Below are positions 1 through 9,907 of a stretch of DNA of 64,000 nt, in pieces. Under the pieces are notes generated by a model. It worked only from the letters and a program-made list of their open reading frames with translations. It made no database searches and was not told where the DNA came from. Origin of the DNA: Roseibacterium elongatum DSM 19469. GTDB taxonomy: Bacteria > Pseudomonadota > Alphaproteobacteria > Rhodobacterales > Rhodobacteraceae. Location of the stretch: NCBI RefSeq assembly GCF_000590925.1, contig NZ_CP004372.1, positions 2,027,001 to 2,091,000 of the forward strand, read 5' to 3'. Positions within the stretch are counted from its first letter, which is position 1; the number at the start of each line of letters is the position of its first letter. A program made the position numbers and the translations under genes.

Positions 1-1
1 C

Positions 2-1171
2 CTCGCGCGGAGACACTCGGAGGATTGTCGGCGCGTGATGCAATCGCGCTGGTACCGCGAGATGTTCCCCGGGACCCGTCTCGGCGGTCGCGGCAATACC
101 GTGGACGAGATCCGCACCACCAAGGGAGGGAGCCGCAAGGCCGTGTCGATCGGTGGCGCGGTCACCGGTCACGGCGCAGATTACATCATCATCGACGACC
201 TGATGAAGGCCGGGGATGCCAGTTCCGAGGCCGAGTTGGTGCGGGCACAAGAATATATCGAGGGCTCGCTGTTGTCGCGGTTTGACAATCCTTCCGAGGG
301 ACGGGTCGTGATGATCGCGCAGCGCCTGCACGAGCTTGACCCGCCCGGCTACCTGCTGGGCAAGGGTGGGTACCGGCATTTGAACCTGCCCGCGATCGCG
401 GAGGATGACCAGCGGATCGCCGCGGGGAAGGGGCAGCACCACTGTCGCAAAAAGGGAGAGCCGCTGTTCCCGGAGCGCTTTGGGCTGGACGTCCTGGAAA
501 GACTGCGCCGGGAGATGGGGGCGGCAGTCTTCAACTGCCAATACCAGCAGAACCCCGTGGCCCCCGACGGTTCTCCGCTGCGGTGGGAATGGTTCGGCAC
601 CTACGACGAGATCCTGCCGCGCCACGCCTATGAAATGGTGGCGCAAAGCTGGGACACCGGCACCGCGGCCGATCCCCGGTCGGATTACTCGGTTTGCACG
701 ACCTGGGGCTTCCGGGATCGCAAATGGTGGCTCCTGAACGTGTTCAGGGACCGGCTCGACTACCCCGACCTAAAGCGGACCTGCCTGCGGCTCGGGGAGG
801 AGTGGGAGGCCGACGTTGTGTTGATCGAGGATGCCGCGACTGGCCGTCCGTTGTTCCAAGACTGCATTGAGCAGAACCGATCGCGCTTCCGGCGCGTCAC
901 GCCCGAGCAAGACAAGGAGACCCGCTTCCGTGCCGCGTGTGATCCAGTGTCTGAAGGCCAGGTCTTGCTACCCCGCGAAGCGGGTTGGCTGGACGACTTC
1001 CGACGCGAACTCCTTGCCTTCCCGCGTGGCCGCTACGACGACCAGGTCGACAGCTTCAGCCAGATGATGAACTGGACCAAGAGCACAGGCTTCTGGCGCA
1101 AGCTTGGGAGGGAGCACCCGCTCGCCCGGGAGAGGGTCGCCCGGCTGGAGTCGATGCGTCGTCGACGGTGA
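2..1171 (+). CDS. Phage terminase large subunit, 5' end outside the window
   Basis: The frame is open to the first base, so the gene begins upstream. It encodes the motor/nuclease subunit that packages phage DNA into proheads. Seen: a Walker B-like run IIIDD near bases 188-205, then a C-terminal RNase H-like nuclease region with QSWDTGT (first acidic residue), VLIEDAATG and a final DDQVDSF acidic motif. The N-terminal Walker A half is missing only because of the window edge. The C terminus is basic (ESMRRRR). It sits beside two insertion sequences, so it is probably part of a prophage or a prophage remnant; no other phage gene is visible here. The family call is firm; whether the phage is active cannot be judged. 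Confidence 0.9.
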   Translation, partial: LARRHSEDCRRVMQSRWYREMFPGTRLGGRGNTVDEIRTTKGGSRKAVSIGGAVTGHGADYIIIDDLMKAGDASSEAELVRAQEYIEGSLLSRFDNPSEGRVVMIAQRLHELDPPGYLLGKGGYRHLNLPAIAEDDQRIAAGKGQHHCRKKGEPLFPERFGLDVLERLRREMGAAVFNCQYQQNPVAPDGSPLRWEWFGTYDEILPRHAYEMVAQSWDTGTAADPRSDYSVCTTWGFRDRKWWLLNVFRDRLDYPDLKRTCLRLGEEWEADVVLIEDAATGRPLFQDCIEQNRSRFRRVTPEQDKETRFRAACDPVSEGQVLLPREAGWLDDFRRELLAFPRGRYDDQVDSFSQMMNWTKSTGFWRKLGREHPLARERVARLESMRRRR

Positions 1172-1249
1172 GAGTCACGTCCGATCAGATTCGGTCCCGA
1201 GAGGCCATGCCCGCTCGAGCTTTCGATCCGTGTTCGATACACCCAAGAA

Positions 1250-1329
1250 CATCGTGCAGGTCCCGCCGGTTCGAATCCCAAACAGACATTGGTTCTGCAC
1301 CTGCATCGGACGCAGCCACCTGCACGATG
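1250..1329. repeat. 12-bp perfect inverted repeat, 56-nt spacer
   Basis: CATCGTGCAGGT at 1250-1261 is matched by ACCTGCACGATG at 1318-1329. The spacer contains GGTTCGAATCC, which resembles a tRNA T-arm, but the flanking bases do not pair into a T-stem, so I do not call a tRNA. The repeat lies between the terminase and the IS6-type element and may mark a mobile-element or attachment-site scar. No gene is supported in 1172-1416. Confidence 0.5.
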
Positions 1330-1416
1330 GGCGGGAAGCGGAAGTTCTCTGTGACCTGAGACCCGACTTCCGTCCAGCCTTCAGGAGAATCCGTCGGTTG
1401 ATTTCTGGCCTCATGC

Positions 1417-2190
1417 GGGCTCTGTCAGAAGAACTTGGCTTGAGTAGGGCAGGGCGGTTTCGTAGCCTCTGCCGATGACCAAACGCTCCCCATTCAAGTA
1501 CTTCAAAACCAGCCCTGAGATCATCCGCCTGGCGGTGATGCTCTACGTTCGGTTTCCGCTGTCGCTCCGCACCGTGGAGGACCTGCTGCACGAACGCGGT
1601 GTCGATGTCAGCTACGAAACCGTCCGGTTCTGGTGGCATCGCTTCGGCCCGATGTTTGCAGCCGAGATCAAGAAGCGCCGCATCGACGGCATGAAATCGA
1701 GTCGCTGGCAGTGGCACCTCGACGAGATTTTCGTGAAGATCAACGGCGAGAAACACTACCTTTGGAGGGCTGTCGATCACGAAGGCGAGGTGCTGGAAAG
1801 CTACGTCACCAAGACACGCGATCGGAAGGCGGCGTTGAAATTCCTCAGAAAAGCGATGCGCAAGCATGGCGGACCCGAGGTAATCGTGACCGATCGACTG
1901 CGATCCTACGGTGCGGCCCTGAAGGAGCTGGGCGCTGAGGACAATCAGGAAACTGGCCGCTGGGCCAACAACAGAGCGGAGAATTCACATCTGCCATTCC
2001 GACGACGAGAACGCGCCATGCTCAGGTTCCGGCGCATGCGGAGTCTTCAGAAATTCGCATCCACCCACGCCTCCGTCTACAACCACTTCAACCAGGAACG
2101 CAGCCTTTCCAGTCGCAACATCTTCAAGGCCAACCGCGCCGCCGCTCTCACCGAGTGGCGCGGTCTCTGCGCGGCATGAGAGACAGCGTC
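1417..2190 (+). mobile_element. IS6-family insertion sequence (approximate ends)
   Basis: The element is defined by the transposase gene it carries. The left end probably lies near GGGCTCTGTC (1417-1426), which resembles the GG-CTGT starts usual in IS6 ends. The right end probably lies in the few bases after the transposase stop, where GACAGCGTC reads on the other strand as GACGCTGTC. The match between these two ends is weak, and no target duplication was found, so the limits are estimates. It abuts a truncated IS3-type element. Confidence 0.5.
1475..2179 (+). CDS. IS6-family transposase
   Basis: A 234-residue DDE transposase of the IS6/IS26 type, full length for the family. Seen: an N-terminal helix-turn-helix region (SLRTVEDLLHERGVDVSYET), then WHLDEIFVKI with the first catalytic Asp, VIVTDRLRSY with the second, and NRAENSH with the Glu. 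The closing RFRRMRSLQKF and YNHFNQERS segments are typical of alphaproteobacterial members. The frame is intact, so the enzyme could be active. The ATG follows the left end by about 50 bases, as usual for IS6 elements. Confidence 0.92.
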   Translation: MTKRSPFKYFKTSPEIIRLAVMLYVRFPLSLRTVEDLLHERGVDVSYETVRFWWHRFGPMFAAEIKKRRIDGMKSSRWQWHLDEIFVKINGEKHYLWRAVDHEGEVLESYVTKTRDRKAALKFLRKAMRKHGGPEVIVTDRLRSYGAALKELGAEDNQETGRWANNRAENSHLPFRRRERAMLRFRRMRSLQKFASTHASVYNHFNQERSLSSRNIFKANRAAALTEWRGLCAA

Positions 2191-2233
2191 ACTGTCCTAC
2201 CTGAGACTGGTTCGAATTTGTCTGACACCACCT

Positions 2234-2335
2234 CTGAGAGCCTTGGAAGCTGAGAACGCCAAGCTGAAACGGATCGTTGCAGACCAAATGCTGGATATGT
2301 CCGCGATGAAGGATCTGCTGCAAAAACATTGGTAA
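2234..2335 (+). pseudogene. IS3-family orfA, 3' remnant
   Basis: The frame reads LEAENAKLKRIVAD, then [13 protein letters not shown] and a stop, which is the typical leucine-zipper tail of an IS3/IS407 OrfA just ahead of orfB. The upstream helix-turn-helix half is absent; the preceding bases belong to the junction with the IS6-type element. Without it, the OrfAB fusion transposase cannot be made, so the IS3 copy should be dead on its own. Confidence 0.75.
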
Positions 2336-2339
2336 GCCC

Positions 2340-3233
2340 ATGGCGAAGCGACGAGCTGTGGGCTTTCTGATGACCGAGCGTGGGTTCAGCGAGCGGCGCG
2401 CGTGCCGGATTGTCGGCTTGGCGCGGTCGGTGCAGCAGTACCAACCACTGCCAAAGGACGATGAGGCGGCGATCAAGCGCATGAAGGAATTGGCGTCTGA
2501 GAACCGACGCTACGGCTATCTGCGCCTGCACGCCATGTTGCGACGCGAAGGCCTGGTCATGAACCACAAGCGCACGTATCGGCTCTACACCGAGCATGGC
2601 TTGCAGGTTCGTACCAAGAAGCGCCGCAAGCTGCCTAGGCGCGATCGCGTCGCGCCGCAGGTGCCGGAAAGGCCAATGCAACGATGGTCCTTGGACTTCG
2701 TCAGCGACCAGCTCGCTGATTGTCGAAGGTTCCGGGTGCTCAACGTCGTCGACGACCACAGCCGGTTCTGTCCCGGCCAGATTGTCGACGTGTCGATCCC
2801 TGGGGCACGCGTAGCACGGTTCCTCGATGATCTGGCCCTTCGCATGGGCCTCCCGGAGGAGATCATCCTCGACAACGGCCCAGAAGGCACCAGCAAGGCC
2901 ATGTTCGACTGGTCCGAGCGAACCGGTGTGCGCCTGCGGTTCATCGAGCCCGGCAAGCCAGTGCAAAACGCCTTCGTGGAGAGTTTCAATGGCAAGTTCC
3001 GGGATGAGTGCCTGAACCTTCACTGGTTCCGATCACTGCACCACGCACGCGAGGAAATCGGACGATGGCGCAGCCACTACAACACCAAGCGCCCGCATTC
3101 GGCGCTCGGATACCTAACCCCAACGGAGTTCCTGATAAAAACCACCGCGCCAGCGCTTGAGACTCTTGCGGTCTCCACGCTGCCGCTTAACACTCAAAAC
3201 CAACCGGAAGATTCTGGATCAACCCGGCCCTAA
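2340..3233 (+). CDS. IS3-family transposase OrfB
   Basis: A 297-residue integrase-core protein, intact. Seen: an HTH_21-type N-terminal region ([15 protein letters not shown]), then the rve core with RWSLDFVSD (first Asp), IILDNGPE (second Asp) and [15 protein letters not shown] (Glu), followed by [16 protein letters not shown], which is diagnostic of IS3 OrfB. It starts 4 bases after the orfA remnant stops. In IS3 elements the active enzyme is normally an OrfAB frameshift product, so the loss of orfA argues this copy is inactive. The family assignment is secure; the IS407-like subgroup is judged from motif style only. Confidence 0.9.
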   Translation: MAKRRAVGFLMTERGFSERRACRIVGLARSVQQYQPLPKDDEAAIKRMKELASENRRYGYLRLHAMLRREGLVMNHKRTYRLYTEHGLQVRTKKRRKLPRRDRVAPQVPERPMQRWSLDFVSDQLADCRRFRVLNVVDDHSRFCPGQIVDVSIPGARVARFLDDLALRMGLPEEIILDNGPEGTSKAMFDWSERTGVRLRFIEPGKPVQNAFVESFNGKFRDECLNLHWFRSLHHAREEIGRWRSHYNTKRPHSALGYLTPTEFLIKTTAPALETLAVSTLPLNTQNQPEDSGSTRP

Positions 3234-3374
3234 TCGCGGGGGAAGGTCACTTCGACGACCACTTGGATGAGGATCTGTTCGGGCATATCCGGACCGTCGG
3301 GTCCCAGGTCGCCGGGGCACGGGCACGCCCCACCGCGTGCTTTGCCGGTCTCTCGCGCGCAGGTCGCCCGCGTG
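3234..3374. other. Spacer between IS3 remnant and stress operon
   Basis: No gene supported. One frame reads GHFDDHLDEDLFGHIRTVG and could be the tail of a gene interrupted by the mobile elements, but it matches nothing I recognise. Confidence 0.3.
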
Positions 3375-4355
3375 TCAGCCGCGCAGCAGGGGGCTGACGA
3401 AACCTTCGGGCTTCACGGCGAGGACGGGGCATTCGAGGCTGTTGATGATGTTCTCGGCCGTGTTTCCGATGAAGACCCCGCTCAGGCCCGTCCGCGCAAC
3501 GGTGCCCATGACGACCACGTCCGCGCCGACCTGGCGGCTTTGGGCGTGGATCACGGTCTCGGGGGTTCCGCGGGCCAGGCGCGGCACCAGGCGGGGCCGG
3601 GGGCCGATCTCGTTGCGCAGCTGTGCGAGGAAGCGATCCATTGCCGCTTGCCGGACGTCGAGGATCTCGTTCACGTATTTATCCGCCGACATGCGCGCGT
3701 TGCCGCGCCCGGAGAACGCCCAGATCATGCCTTCGCCCATCGCCTCCCAGGCATGAAGCACGACGACCTCGGCGTTCGGCGCCTCGGCGATCGCGCAGGC
3801 GGCATCGATGACGCGCCGGTTCAGATCGGTCAGTGTCTGCGGCTCGGCGGCGTCCGCGGTATCGAGATCGACCGCGGCCAGAATGCGTAGGGGGCGTCGC
3901 GATGCGGAGGGTGTCTGCAGCCAGACGGGGCAGGGGCATTTGCGCAGCAGATGCTGGTCGGTGCTGGCGAACAGGAAACGATCCATGCCCGATAGCGGTT
4001 CGGCTGTCTTGATCACGAAATCGCAGCCCGATCGCGCGACATGGCGGATGATCTCGAGATAGGCCTTGCCGACGGCCACAGAGATGTCGATCTGCCGGTT
4101 CGGCGCGATCGAGGATAGCCGGGAGCGAACCTCGGCATAAGTGTGCTCGACCGCGTCGGCGATCAACCTGTCAGGGTCTTCGCCCGAGAGGCGCGACAGG
4201 ATCGACAGGTCGTGCGGGGGTTCCACGCAGGCCATGACCTCGACCGCCGCGCCATGGGTGTCGGCAAGGGCCAGCGCGCTTTCGAGGGCGATCCGCCCGT
4301 CACCTGCATCGGCCACTGCCAAGATCTTGCGCGGCTTTCTCGTTTCGGCCGTCAT
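3375..4355 (-). CDS. Universal stress protein with two Usp domains
   Basis: A 326-residue tandem UspA-type protein (UspE-like size). Domain 1 covers about residues 8-150 (KILAVADAGDG to CPVWLQTP); domain 2 about 155-315 (RILAAVDLDTA to CPVLAVKP). Only domain 2 shows the nucleotide-binding pattern: VVMGTVARTGLSGVFIGNTAE, close to G-2X-G-9X-G-S/T. Such proteins are cytoplasmic and help survival in energy or oxygen limitation. It is the last gene of a five-gene minus-strand operon; its ATG overlaps the stop of the antiporter gene by 3-4 bases, so the two are translationally coupled. No exact partner is known. Confidence 0.9.
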   Translation of the reverse strand: MTAETRKPRKILAVADAGDGRIALESALALADTHGAAVEVMACVEPPHDLSILSRLSGEDPDRLIADAVEHTYAEVRSRLSSIAPNRQIDISVAVGKAYLEIIRHVARSGCDFVIKTAEPLSGMDRFLFASTDQHLLRKCPCPVWLQTPSASRRPLRILAAVDLDTADAAEPQTLTDLNRRVIDAACAIAEAPNAEVVVLHAWEAMGEGMIWAFSGRGNARMSADKYVNEILDVRQAAMDRFLAQLRNEIGPRPRLVPRLARGTPETVIHAQSRQVGADVVVMGTVARTGLSGVFIGNTAENIINSLECPVLAVKPEGFVSPLLRG

Positions 4356-6079
4356 GCCGGCAACTCCTTCTGGCCCTCTGGGTCCTCGACCGGGTGCTCG
4401 GGCGCCTGCACGCCGACCGCGATCATCCTGGCGGCGGCAAAGGCCGCGTCGCGATAGGGCATCAGCACCAGATCCGCGCGGTCCGACTTCAGCGCCTCGG
4501 CGGTGGCGTCGCGATGCGCGGCGACGGCGATCTTGCCGTCATAGCCCAGGTCGCGCACCGCTTTCAGAAGGGAATGGCGCGCATCGTCATGGGTCAACCC
4601 GGTATCGTGTTCGGGGACCGCCATCACCAGCCATTCGGCCCGCGCCAGCGGCAGGTGCCCCAGAAACTCGGGATCGGTCGCATCGCCGAACACCACGTCA
4701 AAGCCCTGCGCGCGGGCGTGGCGCACCGCCTCGGGGCTGAAATCGACGCCCAGGATTCGCTTGCCGCTGTCGCGCAGCGCCGAGGCGATACCCAGGCCAT
4801 AGCGGCCCAGTCCGAACAGGATCACGTCATGGGCGCGGGCAGGCTCGGCGCTGCCGTCCTCCTCGGCTCTGGGGCGGCGGCGTTCGAAGACGCCCAGCAC
4901 GGGCTCGAACAGGCCGTAGAGTTGGTGCGAATAGGTGATCATGTAGGTCGAGGCCGCGATGGTCACCAAGCCGACCAGCGTGACCAGCCCCAATGCCTCG
5001 TCCGCGACATGGCCGATCGCCACCCCCATCGCCATGAAGATCAGGGAAAACTCGCTGATCTGCGCCACCGTCAGCCCGGCAAGAAAGCCGGTGCGTTTGC
5101 GATAGCCCATCGCCCCCATGATCGCCAGAACGATCAGGGGGTTGCCGATCAGCACGAACAGCGACAGCACGATGGCGGGCACGACGCTTGCCCCCAGAAC
5201 CGACAGGTCCAGCGAGGCGCCAAGCGCGATGAAGAAAAACAGCAAAAGAAAGTCGCGCAGCGAGGCCAGCCTTGCCGCGATCGCCTCGCGAAACGGGGTC
5301 GAGGCCAGCGACACCCCGGCCAGCAGGCCGCCCAGTTCCTTGCCGAAGCCCAGGTAATGGCCCACCGCCGCCAGCAGCGCCGCCCAGCCGATGGCGAAGG
5401 AAACCAGCAGTTCCGGCGCGCGCGACAGCCGTTCGACCAGCGGGTTGGCCACGTAGCGGATGAACAGCACCACGAACCCCAGCATCGCGACACCGTAGCC
5501 CAGAACGCGCAGAACCTCGGCCAGCGCGGCATCGCCCTCGGCCGCGGCGCCGCCCACGCCGATGGCCGACAGCGCGATCATGGCGACCACGACGACGATG
5601 TCCTGCACGATCAGAAACCCCAGCGCGATCCGGCCGTGCAGCGCGTCGATCTCGCGCTTGTCGGACAGAAGCTTCACGATGATGATCGTCGAGGAAAAGG
5701 TCAGCGCAATGGCCACGTAGATCGCCGTCAGCGCGTCCAGCCCCAGCGCCAGCGCGATGAGAAAGCCGAAGACGGTGGTGAAAGCGACCTGCCCAAGCCC
5801 GGTGACCAGCGCCACCGGCCCGAGGGTGCGCACCAGGTTGAAATCCAGCTTCAACCCGACAAGGAACAGCAGCACCGCAATGCCCAGTTCGGCCAGTAGG
5901 TCGATCTGTTCGTCGGAATGCGCGATGTCCAGCACCGAAGGCCCGGCAAGGATGCCCACGGCGATGAAGCTCACGATCAGCGGCTGGCGCAGCAACAGCC
6001 CCACGAACCCGACACCGGCGGCCAGAACCAGCAGGGCCGCGATCTCGTAGAAAATGTAGCCTTCGATGGCGTCGGTCAT
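4352..6079 (-). CDS. Kef-type cation:proton antiporter with TrkA-N domain
   Basis: A 575-residue inner-membrane CPA2-family transporter. Seen: about 12 hydrophobic segments in residues 1-400, starting IAALLVLAAGVGFVGLLL, with the family run LAELGIAVLLFLVGLKL; then a soluble RCK/TrkA-N domain (about 415-535) opening with ILFGLGRYGLG, a nucleotide-binding glycine motif. It probably moves K+ or Na+ against H+ and is gated by nucleotide. It lies 25 bases after the alcohol dehydrogenase and overlaps the Usp gene, so it belongs to the stress operon. The ion preference cannot be read from sequence. Length is normal for YbaL/KefB-like proteins. Confidence 0.9.
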   Translation of the reverse strand: MTDAIEGYIFYEIAALLVLAAGVGFVGLLLRQPLIVSFIAVGILAGPSVLDIAHSDEQIDLLAELGIAVLLFLVGLKLDFNLVRTLGPVALVTGLGQVAFTTVFGFLIALALGLDALTAIYVAIALTFSSTIIIVKLLSDKREIDALHGRIALGFLIVQDIVVVVAMIALSAIGVGGAAAEGDAALAEVLRVLGYGVAMLGFVVLFIRYVANPLVERLSRAPELLVSFAIGWAALLAAVGHYLGFGKELGGLLAGVSLASTPFREAIAARLASLRDFLLLFFFIALGASLDLSVLGASVVPAIVLSLFVLIGNPLIVLAIMGAMGYRKRTGFLAGLTVAQISEFSLIFMAMGVAIGHVADEALGLVTLVGLVTIAASTYMITYSHQLYGLFEPVLGVFERRRPRAEEDGSAEPARAHDVILFGLGRYGLGIASALRDSGKRILGVDFSPEAVRHARAQGFDVVFGDATDPEFLGHLPLARAEWLVMAVPEHDTGLTHDDARHSLLKAVRDLGYDGKIAVAAHRDATAEALKSDRADLVLMPYRDAAFAAARMIAVGVQAPEHPVEDPEGQKELPA

Positions 6080-6104
6080 GCGCCCTGTCTTCCTTTCTGG
6101 CGGC

Positions 6105-7124
6105 TCAGAGCGTCATGACGATGCGGCCATCGATCTTGCCCTGTTCCATGCGGTCGAAGATGCCGTTGATGTTGTCCATGCTGTCGGTGGCGAAATGCGA
6201 CGCGACCTTGCCCTCGGCCGCGAAAGACAGGCTTTCGGCCAGGTCCGCGCGGGTGCCCACGATCGAGCCGCGGATCGTCTTGCGGTTCAGCACCACGTCG
6301 AAGATGTTCAATGCAAAATCGCCCGGCGGCAGGCCGACAAGGCTCATGGTGCCGCCGGGGGCCAGCATGCCGACGCCCTGGCTGAAGGCGCTGTTGGACA
6401 CCGCGGTAACCAGCACGCCGTCGGCCCCGCCAAGGCGCGTCACCTCGTCGACCGGATCGTCGGCCATGGCGTTGATGGCGGCACCTGCGCCCAACTCGCG
6501 CGCCAGGGCCAGCTTGTCCTCGGCTACGTCGACGGCGATCACGTGCAGCCCCATGGCGCGCGCATATTGCACCGCCAGATGGCCCAGCCCCCCGATGCCC
6601 GAGATCACGACCGTCTGGCCGGGGCGCAGGTCGCATTCCTTAAGCCCCTTGTAGACGGTCACGCCCGCGCAAAGGATCGGGGCGGCGGGCGCGAAATCCA
6701 GCCCGTCGGGCAGGTGGCCCACATAGGTGGGGTCGGCCTCGACGTATTCGGCAAAGCCGCCATTGACGGTGTAGCCGGTATATTGCGGCTCGGTCCGGCA
6801 GAGCGTTTCCCACCCGGTGACACAGGCGGTGCAATGCCCGCAGGCATGGTGCAGCCAGGGCACGCCGACGCGGTCGCCCTCTTTGACCGAGGTGACGCCG
6901 CGCCCGACCTCGGCGACGATGCCCACCCCCTCGTGGCCGGGGATGAAGGGCGGCTCGGGCTTGACCGGCCAGTCGCCGCGGGCGGCATGCAGGTCGGTAT
7001 GGCACACGCCGCAAGCCTCGATCTTGACGATGATCTTGCCGTCCGAAACCTCGGGTTTGTGAACCTCTTTCAACTCCAGCGGTTTGGAGAAATCGGTGAC
7101 AACGGCGGCTTTCATCATGCTCAT
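6105..7124 (-). CDS. adhP: Zinc-dependent alcohol dehydrogenase, AdhP type
   Basis: A 339-residue medium-chain dehydrogenase that oxidises short primary alcohols, or in reverse reduces aldehydes, with NAD. Catalytic zinc ligands are visible: C41 in ACGVCHTD and H64-E65 in PGHEGVG. The structural zinc site is complete with C95, C98, C101 and C109. The Rossmann motif GIGGLGHLAVQ lies near residue 175, and ARAMGLHVIAVDV follows with an Asp favouring NAD. It is placed between the P-type ATPase (12-base gap) and the antiporter (25-base gap), so it is co-transcribed with stress genes, suggesting a role in fermentative redox balance. The start is supported by an upstream AGGAGA sequence. Confidence 0.93.
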   Translation of the reverse strand: MSMMKAAVVTDFSKPLELKEVHKPEVSDGKIIVKIEACGVCHTDLHAARGDWPVKPEPPFIPGHEGVGIVAEVGRGVTSVKEGDRVGVPWLHHACGHCTACVTGWETLCRTEPQYTGYTVNGGFAEYVEADPTYVGHLPDGLDFAPAAPILCAGVTVYKGLKECDLRPGQTVVISGIGGLGHLAVQYARAMGLHVIAVDVAEDKLALARELGAGAAINAMADDPVDEVTRLGGADGVLVTAVSNSAFSQGVGMLAPGGTMSLVGLPPGDFALNIFDVVLNRKTIRGSIVGTRADLAESLSFAAEGKVASHFATDSMDNINGIFDRMEQGKIDGRIVMTL

Positions 7125-7136
7125 GGGGGTCTCCTT

Positions 7137-9907
7137 TCACTGGGGCGGGGTGGGGTGGGTAACGACCGGGCGCGACAGGCGCAACGCGCGTTTCTCGATT
7201 TCCAGGATCAGCAAAAGGACCGGCCCGATGGCCACGACCATCAGGCCCTGCGCCAGGCTGAGCGGGCGGGTGTCGAAGAAGGCCTCCATGAAGGGGGCAT
7301 AGGTGAAGGCAAATTGCAGCACCGTCACGGCCGCCACAGCGATCAGGACGGGCCGGGTGCCCAGAACGGCGCGCAGCGACGGCGAGCTCGTGTTCAGGAA
7401 GCGGACCGAGAACAGGTAGAAGATTTCCATCACCACCAGCGTGTTGACCGCGATGGTGCGCGCCACCTCGAGGCTTGCGCCCTGCGCCTGGGCCAGCGTG
7501 AAGGTTCCGAAGATGCCCGCGCAGAACAAAAGCGACACGAAGCCCACCCGCCACAACACGAAACGGGACAGGATCGGTTCATCCACGCGACGCGGCGGGC
7601 GGCGCATGATGTCGGGTTCCGGCCCTTCGAAGGCCAGCGCCATGGCCAGTACGACGGAACTGACCATGTTGACCCACAGGATCTGCACCGGGGTGATGGG
7701 CAACGTCAGACCCAGCAGAAGGGCTACGATCAGCGCCAGCGCCTCGCCGCCATTCACGGGCAACAGGAAGACGATGGCCTTTTTCAGATTGTCATAGACC
7801 GTGCGGCCCGCGCGGACGGCTTGGGCGATGGTGGCGAAATTGTCATCGGCCAGCACGATCTCGGCGGCCTCCTTGGCGGCCTCGGTGCCGGTCCGGCCCA
7901 TCGCAACGCCGATATCGGCGCGCTTGAGGGCGGGGGCGTCGTTCACCCCGTCGCCGGTCATGGCCACGGCCGCGCCGCCGGCCTGCAACGCCTCGACCAG
8001 ACGCAGCTTGTGTTCGGGGCTGGTGCGCGCGAACACATCGGTGCGTTCGGCGGCGCGGCGCAGATCGGGGGGCGACAGCCGGTCGATCTCGGCCCCGGTC
8101 AGGACGTCCTGCGCATTCTCGAGGCCCAGGGCCCGCGCGATGGCCGATGCGGTGCCGGCATGATCGCCGGTGATCATCTTGACCCGGATGCCCGCCGCGC
8201 GGCAGTCGGCGACGGCGGCGATGGCCTCTTCTCTGGGCGGGTCGATCAGCCCCACTAGACCCAGCAGCATCAGGTCGCTGTCCACGTCGTCGAAGGTCAG
8301 GGTCTGCCGGCCCGGATCGGCGGGCTTTGTCGCGACGGCAAGTACCCGCTGGCCCTGTGCCGCGATCTCGTGCGCGCGGGCATGCCAGTATTCGGCATCC
8401 AGCGCCTCATGGCCGTTTTCTTCGCCATGCTGTGCGGCGCACATGGCGATCACCTGCTCAGGCGCGCCTTTCACATGGATCGCGGCGCCGCCCTGGTGAT
8501 CATGGTGCAGCGTTGCCATGAACCTGTGTGCGGCGTCGAAGGGGATGGCGTCGGTCTGGGGGTTGGCCTCGCGCAGGGCGGTCGGGTCCTGCCCTGCCTT
8601 CCAGCCGAAGGAGACCAGCGCCCCCTCCATCGGGTCGCCGGTGACCGACCAGCGCCCGTCCACCTCGGCGATGTCGGAGTCGTTGCACAGGATCGCGCCG
8701 CGCGCCAGATCGCCCAGCAGGGGGTAGGTCTCCAGATCGACCTCCGTATCGTCCAGCAGCACGCGGCCACCGGGGCCGTAGCCGGTGCCGGTGACCTGAA
8801 ACAGACGCCGCGCGGTGGCCACGGATGCCACGGTCATTTCGTTCTTGGTCAGGGTCCCGGTCTTGTCGGAACAGATCACCGAGACCGAGCCGAGCGCCTC
8901 GATCGCGGGCAGACGGCGCACGATGGCGCGGCGGGCGGCCATGCCCTGCACCCCGATGGCCAGGGTGACGGTCAGGATGGCCGGCAGCCCCTCGGGGATG
9001 GCGGCGACCGACAGGCCGACAACCGCCATGAAAATCTCGCTGAAGCTCAGCCCGCTGCCGAAATACCCGAAGCCCAGGATCAGCGCCGCCAGCGCGAGGA
9101 TGGCCAGCGTGATGGTGCGGGCAAAACCCTCCATCTGTTTCAACAGCGGCGTTGTCGTCGTCTCGACCGTCTCCAGCATCCCGCTGATGCGGCCGATCTC
9201 CGTGTCCGCGCCGGTCGCCACGACGACACCGCGGCCGGTGCCGGCGGCCACCAGCGCCCCGCTGAACGCCATCGAGCGGCGATCGCCCAGCGGCGCGTCG
9301 GCCGCTGCAGGGGCGGTCGCCTTTTCCCCGGGACGGATTCGCCGGTCAGCACGGCCTCCTGGATGCGCAGCCCATGGGCGACGATCACGCGCAGGTCTGC
9401 CGGCACCCGGTCGCCCGGTTCCAGCAGCACGACATCGCCGGGGACAAGGGCCTCGGCCGGCACAAGGGTGCGGCGGTTGTCACGCAACACGCGCGCGTCG
9501 GGCGCCAGCATGTCCTTGATCGCCGACAGCGCCTGTTCGGCCTTGCCTTCCTGAATGAACCCGATGATCGCGTTCACCAGAACCACGGCAAGGATCACCC
9601 CGGTGTCGACCAGATGCCCCAAAGCCGCCGTCACCATGGCCGCCCCGATCAGGACGTAGATCAAAAGGTTCTTGAACTGTCGAAGAAACCGCGCCAGCGG
9701 TCCGGCGCGCGGCGGCTCGGGCAGGCGGTTCGGCCCGACACGGCCCAGCCGCGCAGCGGCCCCCGCCGCAGTCAGGCCCGAGCTGTCGGCGTCGAGCGCG
9801 CGAAAAACGTCTTCGACGCTGTGATCGTGAAACTGGGTCGTCGTCGGCTCGCCCTGGGGCGCGGTGACGGCTGCGGGTCGAGACAGTTTGGCGTCATGTG
9901 CCGTCAT
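7137..9907 (-). CDS. Cation-transporting P-type ATPase, SERCA/PacL-like (one apparent frameshift)
   Basis: An ATP-driven cation pump of the inner membrane, about 923 residues once corrected. Seen: N-terminal cation-ATPase domain (residues 25-95), the actuator TGES motif, PEGLP in transmembrane segment 4 (type II pumps), phosphorylation motif DKTGTLT near residue 347, TGDGVNDAP hinge motif and a six-helix C-terminal domain. The frame breaks at a CCCC run (9326-9329): the upstream frame ends LTGESVPG and the downstream frame resumes KATAPAAADAPLGD. Adding one base restores SVPGEKAT, the expected family sequence, so I read this as a sequencing error. The ATG overlaps the stop of the HTH gene. 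The transported ion (Ca2+, Mn2+, H+ or Na+) is not determined. Confidence 0.88.

Larger units (their letters stand above)
2191..3240 (+). mobile_element. Truncated IS3-family element (IS407-like)
   Basis: Only the tail of orfA (34 codons, 2234-2335) and a complete orfB (2340-3233) remain. The 5' part of orfA and the left terminal repeat appear to have been lost, probably when the neighbouring IS6 element arrived or by a deletion mediated by it. I found no convincing terminal inverted repeats, so the limits given are only the outer edges of recognisable coding sequence. Confidence 0.7.

Noticed and set aside
1255..1300. tRNA-like T-arm GGTTCGAATCC
   Set aside because: Flanking bases do not form a five-base-pair stem and no acceptor or anticodon arm can be folded around it.
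1175..1867. 230-residue open frame on the minus strand
   Set aside because: Antisense to the IS6 transposase and the spacer; no family motif and composition of a shadow frame.
4394..5899. 501-residue open frame antisense to the Kef-type antiporter
   Set aside because: Gln/His/Arg-rich shadow of a strong membrane-protein gene; high GC leaves the opposite strand free of stops.
6066..8258. 730-residue open frame antisense to the alcohol dehydrogenase and ATPase
   Set aside because: Spans two real genes on the other strand with no domain; a long shadow frame.
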